Positions 52,268-55,264 of a DNA stretch of 55,264 nt are shown here, piece by piece. The notes beneath the pieces are model-generated. The model ran no database searches and had not been told where the DNA came from. It was given only the letters and a program-made list of their open reading frames with translations. Each line of letters opens with the position of its first letter. Within the stretch, counting starts at the first letter, position 1. The translations under genes and the position numbers were made by a program. Origin of the DNA: Treponema sp. (lineage in GTDB: Bacteria > Spirochaetota > Spirochaetia > Treponematales > Breznakiellaceae); the NCBI GenBank assembly GCA_009787835.1, contig WQSN01000011.1, positions 1 through 55,264 of the forward strand. The letters are read 5' to 3'.

Positions 52268-55264
52268 TTACTGCATACTCCACACATTACTGCTCGTATT
52301 AGGTCGTGTATAAGTTCCAGCCAGACATCCACCGTAAATATAAGAACCACCAAAATGAGTAGTTAAATTATTATGAGTTGAAACAATATCAAAAAACACA
52401 TTTGCCCCGATGGTGATACTCGTAAGGGAGCTACCATTGAACGCAGAAAAACCGATACTCGTCACACTTGAGGGTATTGTCATGATCGTTAAACCGCTGC
52501 AACCTTCGAACGCATAAGACCCTATACTCGTCACACTTGAGGGGATTGTAATATTCGTTAAGCCGCTGCAACCTGAAAACGCAGCACCGCCGATACTCGT
52601 CACACTGTCAGAAAAGATTACGGTTTTTAAATAGGTACTGAAAGTAGATGCTGTAAGCGATGGATTATAATACCATGTTACTGACAGATTCGTGCAACCA
52701 TAGAACGTCCAAAAAACACCGATACTCGTCACACTGTTAGGTATTGTAATACTAGTCAAACTGTTACAATTATAAAACGCATAATCACCGATACTCGTCA
52801 CACTGTCAGGTATTGTAATATTAATCAAGCTGTTGCAACCATAGAACGCGCCATATCCTAATTGTTTTGCATCTGTTATTACTACAGTTCGTAACGATGC
52901 TGGAATGTAGTAGGTGACAGACCACGATTCATGATATTTCTGGCTTATGCCTGTTCCACCTGTATAACTGCTTGTTCCAAAAATTGCTCCAAATAACGCG
53001 TCGTTACTTGTTGCCGATCTGCTTACTCCAACAAAAGGTAAAGTAATACTTATTAAGCTACTGCAGCCAGAGAACGCACTCCTTCCTATACTCACTACAC
53101 CATTAGGTATCATTATGCTTGTTAACCCAATACAACTTTGGAATGCACTGATACCTATACTTGTCATACTGTTTGGTATCTCGATGCTCGTCAAGCTTTT
53201 GCAACCAGAGAACGCATAATTACCTATACTTGCCACACTGTTGCCTATTATGATGCTCGTTAAACCACTGCAATTTTGGAACGCGTACTGACCAATACTC
53301 GTCACGCTTGATGGTATTGTGATACTCGTCAAACTGTTACAATCTGAGAACACATAATTACCGATATTTGCCACACTGTTGCCAATCATTACACTCGCTA
53401 AATTAGTACAACTTTGGAATGCATTAGACTCAATATTCGTCACGCTGTTAGGAATTGTGATAGTCATTAAACCAGTACAACTCTGGAACGCGCTTTGTCC
53501 TATGCTCGTCACGCTGTCAGGTATCGTTATGCTTGTTAACCCAGTACAACTTTGGAATGCATTAGACCCGATACTCGTCACGTTGTTAGGTATTGTGATG
53601 CTCGTCAAACTTTTGCAATATGAGAACACATAATTACTGATACTTGCCACACTAATACCAATCATTACACTCGCTAACTTAGTACAACTTTGGAATGCAT
53701 AACTACCGATACTCGTTACACTGTCAGGTATCGTTATGCTTGTTAACCCAGTACAACTTTGGAATGCATTAGACCCGATACTCGTCACGTTGTTAGGTAT
53801 TGTGATGCTCGTCAAGCTGTCACAACCAGAGAACGCATAATTACCTATTCTCGTAACACTGTCAGGTATTGTGATACTCGTCAAGCTGCCGCAACCAGAG
53901 AACGCATAATTACCTATACTCGCTACACCATTACCTGTCATTACACTCGCTAACTTAGTACAACTTTGGAATGCATTAGACCCGATACTCGTCACGCTGT
54001 CAGGTATTGTGATGCTCGTCAAGCTGTCACAACCAGAGAACGCATAATTACCTATACTCGCTACACCATTACCTATCATTACACTCGCTAACTTAGTACA
54101 ACTCTGGAATGCATTAGACTCAATATTCGTCACGCTGTTAGGAATTGTGATAGTCATTAAACCAGTACAACTCTGGAACGCGCTTTGTCCTATGCTCGTC
54201 ACACTACCGGGTATTATGACACTTGATAAATCACTGCAATTCTGGAATGCATTATTGGTGATGGTATTTCCACCTGTTACAATGACTGTTTTCAGCGAAG
54301 CAGGAATCGAAGAGTTTTGACCATTATAGCTTGTCGCGCCAAATATGTAACCAAACCATGTATTTGTAGTGCCATTCAATGTATTGCCGACAAACGGTAT
54401 CGTAATACTCGTCAGGCTGGTACAACCGCCGAACGCGTTACTGCCTATGCTCGTAACAGTGTCAGGTAAAACAATACTTGTCAAATTGCTGCAATTCTGA
54501 AATGCATTATTACCAATACTCGTAACAGTGTTAGGTAAAACAATACTTATCAAATTACCGCAATTCTGGAATGCGTTATTATGAATACTGTTGCTGCCGG
54601 TTATAATAACTTCCTTTAACTTTGCCGGAATAAAAGAATTTTGACTGGAAGCGCTTGTTGCGCCGAATATATAACCAAACCAGCTGTTTGTAGTAGTATA
54701 ATTCAATGTTCTGCCGGCAAATGGTATTGTTATACTTGTCAAATTACTGCAGCCGGTGAAAGCGCTGCTGCCTATACTTGTCACGCTTTCTGGTATTGTT
54801 ACACTGGTTAAACCAGTACAATTTGAGAATGCAAAACTGCCTATATTCGTTATTCTATCGGATATGGTAATACTTGTCATATTAGTATAAGAAGAAAAAG
54901 CATTATCAGGTATCGCGGTAACAGGCAGTCCATTGTAGAAGGTAGGTATTATTACTTCAGAGGCAACCGCTGTACCTCTGGAGACTGAATATGCTGTATT
55001 ACTGTTTATCAATACAAAAGACAATCCTGCTGTCGCAAATAAAGGACGGGTTTCAGTTACAGTACAGTTAATCCTCCGGCAGCTTCTGTTTTCGTCTCCG
55101 CTTGGCGTTAATGCCCAATCACTCCAGTCATGTCCTAAAGCATCAGCGCCGGGTCGTGTTTCAATGTGTGCAGAATCATGAGTACATGTTCTTGTCTCCT
55201 CACCGGCAGATGCGCATGCAGGTTGTGTTGTTACTGTCCAGTTACTCCAATCATGTCCAAATGC
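52268..55264 (-). CDS. BspA-like leucine-rich repeat surface protein (N-terminus outside window)
   Basis: The frame is open to the window edge, giving at least 998 residues; the TTG at 55024 is not the real start. The visible N-terminal part (first 80 residues) has imperfect repeats of the type GHDWSxWxxT with TRTC or ETRP segments (GHDWSNWTVTTQPAC, then GEETRTC, then GHDWSDW). After a short linker come about 30 leucine-rich repeats of the 23-residue LRR_5/BspA type, consensus LTSITIPDSVTSIGSNAFQSC. The C-terminus has AGTYTRPNTSSNVW. Such proteins are surface adhesins or matrix-binding proteins, very common in host-associated treponemes. The repeat DNA is highly alike between units, so it should recombine easily. 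Confidence 0.9.
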   Translation of the reverse strand, partial: AFGHDWSNWTVTTQPACASAGEETRTCTHDSAHIETRPGADALGHDWSDWALTPSGDENRSCRRINCTVTETRPLFATAGLSFVLINSNTAYSVSRGTAVASEVIIPTFYNGLPVTAIPDNAFSSYTNMTSITISDRITNIGSFAFSNCTGLTSVTIPESVTSIGSSAFTGCSNLTSITIPFAGRTLNYTTTNSWFGYIFGATSASSQNSFIPAKLKEVIITGSNSIHNNAFQNCGNLISIVLPNTVTSIGNNAFQNCSNLTSIVLPDTVTSIGSNAFGGCTSLTSITIPFVGNTLNGTTNTWFGYIFGATSYNGQNSSIPASLKTVIVTGGNTITNNAFQNCSDLSSVIIPGSVTSIGQSAFQSCTGLMTITIPNSVTNIESNAFQSCTKLASVMIGNGVASIGNYAFSGCDSLTSITIPDSVTSIGSNAFQSCTKLASVMTGNGVASIGNYAFSGCGSLTSITIPDSVTRIGNYAFSGCDSLTSITIPNNVTSIGSNAFQSCTGLTSITIPDSVTSIGSYAFQSCTKLASVMIGISVASISNYVFSYCKSLTSITIPNNVTSIGSNAFQSCTGLTSITIPDSVTSIGQSAFQSCTGLMTITIPNSVTNIESNAFQSCTNLASVMIGNSVANIGNYVFSDCNSLTSITIPSSVTSIGQYAFQNCSGLTSIIIGNSVASIGNYAFSGCKSLTSIEIPNSMTSIGISAFQSCIGLTSIMIPNGVVSIGRSAFSGCSSLISITLPFVGVSRSATSNDALFGAIFGTSSYTGGTGISQKYHESWSVTYYIPASLRTVVITDAKQLGYGAFYGCNSLINITIPDSVTSIGDYAFYNCNSLTSITIPNSVTSIGVFWTFYGCTNLSVTWYYNPSLTASTFSTYLKTVIFSDSVTSIGGAAFSGCSGLTNITIPSSVTSIGSYAFEGCSGLTIMTIPSSVTSIGFSAFNGSSLTSITIGANVFFDIVSTHNNLTTHFGGSYIYGGCLAGTYTRPNTSSNVWSMQ
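52460..54880 (-). repeat. Tandem 69-base coding repeats of the BspA-like gene
   Basis: About 30 units of 69 bases encode the LRR_5 repeats. Many neighbouring units are nearly identical at DNA level (for example the recurring GCATTAGACCCGATACTCGT and AGAGAACGCATAATTACC strings on the plus strand), and blocks of two or three units recur, as expected from recent duplication. Confidence 0.85.

Noticed and set aside
52460..54880. Regular 69-base repeats suggestive of a CRISPR array
   Set aside because: The units are in frame with each other, code for LRR_5 repeats, and have no unique spacers.
55022..55024. TTG at 55024 as the start of the BspA-like gene
   Set aside because: The frame stays open for 80 more codons to the window edge and those codons encode typical GHDWS repeats, so the real start is outside.

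Overview
The window looks like a chromosomal segment of a spirochaete, most likely a host-associated Treponema. The strongest pointer is the block mutS - ompH/skp - bamA - tamB (91-10439, minus strand). From memory this matches the neighbourhood of the BamA homologue (Tp92) in Treponema pallidum. PPi-dependent phosphofructokinase, many lipoproteins, BspA-type leucine-rich repeat surface protein and DUF4139, GH18 and OmpW-like envelope proteins fit the same group. Base composition is moderate in the housekeeping blocks and clearly more AT-rich in the accessory parts (about 24-29.5 kb, 50-52 kb).

Layout. 1-49: first codons of an IS256-type transposase, just downstream of mutS. 91-10439: envelope biogenesis operon. 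10.7-15 kb: tmk, an exported protein, ligA and a PAP2-like membrane protein. 15.2-17.1 kb: a DUF2141 protein, a PlsC-like acyltransferase and tRNA-Glu. 17.3-28.4 kb: a compact type II secretion locus made of two convergent operons. One encodes prepilin peptidase, secretin and ATPase (plus strand). The other encodes GspF, GspG, two small pilin-like proteins, a single-pass assembly protein, two lipoproteins and a large repeat lipoprotein with a clostripain-type (C11) peptidase domain (minus strand). 28.6-35.2 kb: an RHS/YD-repeat polymorphic toxin with a predicted Cys/His amidase-like tip, followed by a small lipoprotein that could be its immunity protein. 35.8-49.9 kb: mostly housekeeping and envelope genes, namely an mS38/COX24-like 29-residue protein, pfp, DUF4139, a thioesterase, aspS, a UPF0158-GNAT fusion, a GH18-like lipoprotein, an SPFH-like protein, an outer-membrane barrel, a lipoprotein and a RarA fusion protein. 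49.9-52.1 kb: an accessory patch with a MITE-like element, palindromes, a decayed toxin-antitoxin pair and two membrane proteins of unknown role, one resembling Cap15-type beta-barrel effectors. 52.3 kb to the end: a BspA-like leucine-rich repeat protein that is open at the window edge.

How the genes work together. The mutS-to-tamB block builds the outer membrane. The 17.3-28.4 kb locus appears to be a minimal but coherent T2SS, with the co-transcribed C11 repeat lipoprotein as its probable dedicated cargo. The RHS protein and its downstream lipoprotein form a likely toxin-immunity pair acting on the cell wall. Several genes that begin transcription units lack a Shine-Dalgarno sequence and have a -10 box only 6-11 bases before the start codon, while genes inside operons carry strong Shine-Dalgarno sequences. 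This suggests widespread leaderless or near-leaderless transcription initiation.

All family names come from reading the translated sequences; no database search was run.
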